Source of the DNA: Oscillospiraceae bacterium
Lineage (GTDB): Bacteria; Bacillota; Clostridia; Oscillospirales; Ruminococcaceae
Reading direction: 5' to 3'
NCBI GenBank assembly: GCA_900770195.1
Contig: CAAGJI010000010.1
Coordinates: forward strand, 1-49,165
DNA: 49,165 nucleotides
In this document: in pieces, positions 49,084 through 49,165 of the stretch
Numbering within the stretch: the stretch's first letter is position 1
How the letters are laid out: every line of letters starts with the position of its first letter
Program-made: the position numbers and the translations under genes
Notes under the pieces: generated by a model
What the model was told of the DNA's origin: nothing
Database searches by the model: none
Seen by the model: the letters and a program-made list of their open reading frames with translations, nothing else

Positions 49084-49165
49084 GAATAAGCTGTCTGTTG
49101 AGGCACAGATAAATTTGGAAAGAAAATATTTGGGTATGAACGGGAGTTCACAGAATGTTTACTTG
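49084..49165 (+). other. Beginning of an unidentified transcript
   Basis: The sequence after the promoter includes TGAACGGGAGTTCA, a 5-bp stem with a GGGA loop, and a CTGT...ACAG pair. It is likely an untranslated leader or RNA gene cut by the window end. A frame from ATG 49082 stays open to the edge but begins inside the -10, so it is unlikely to be a real start. Confidence 0.4.

Overview
The window is low-GC Gram-positive chromosome. Several marks point to a Ruminococcus-like member of the Oscillospirales. These are a dockerin module with the S-K-D-A-V-x-I-L signature, Thr-rich linkers, a sortase-anchored giant surface protein, and a yicC-remA-gmk-rpoZ-priA-def-fmt-rsmB-rlmN-prpC-prkC-rsgA-thiN-spoVM gene order like that of Bacillus and Clostridia. 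A 26-codon spoVM gene and a SpoIVFB-type protease suggest the organism can form endospores. The species cannot be fixed from the sequence alone.

Layout. Positions 1-2395 hold the 3' part of a dockerin protein with hexapeptide repeats and five Big2-like Ig domains. It is followed by RNase P RNA (rnpB) and glyceraldehyde-3-phosphate dehydrogenase (gap). From 4045 to 10834 genes run on the minus strand: rqcP, hup and mazG; then trpS, an unknown gene and an aminotransferase; then a cytoplasmic GH95 glycosidase. From 11219 to 30542 genes run on the plus strand: citrate synthase, secG, rnr, a 3,166-residue cell-wall-anchored protein behind an attenuator-like leader, lepA, a zinc-ribbon membrane protein, hemW, two small membrane proteins, dCMP deaminase and a membrane polyferredoxin. 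From 30581 to 34136 there are minus-strand genes (prfB, a RING-finger membrane protein, an HPr-like protein, pyrophosphatase) with tRNA-Trp on the plus strand between them. From 34502 to 48992 runs a long plus-strand cluster for RNA and protein maturation, translation and Ser/Thr kinase signalling, ending in sporulation genes. A strong promoter and the start of an unresolved transcript close the window.

How it fits together. Most of the window is housekeeping: translation start and stop (fmt, def, prfB), tRNA charging (trpS, tRNA-Trp), rRNA modification (rsmB, rlmN), ribosome assembly and quality control (rsgA, lepA, rqcP), nucleotide hygiene (mazG, dCMP deaminase, gmk) and PASTA kinase/phosphatase signalling. 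The accessory parts are the dockerin protein, the giant surface protein and the GH95 enzyme. They suggest a fibre- or mucin-associated gut organism with a cellulosome-like outer surface.

Regulation visible in the sequence. Almost every sigma-A type promoter found here has exactly 17 bp between -35 and -10 and an extended TGn -10. Two sites stand out. One is a set of three mutually exclusive hairpins between the promoter and start codon of the giant surface protein. The other is a terminator hairpin whose 3' arm contains the spoVM ribosome binding site. A small dispersed palindromic repeat family occurs in at least two, probably three, intergenic gaps, and one copy acts as a terminator.
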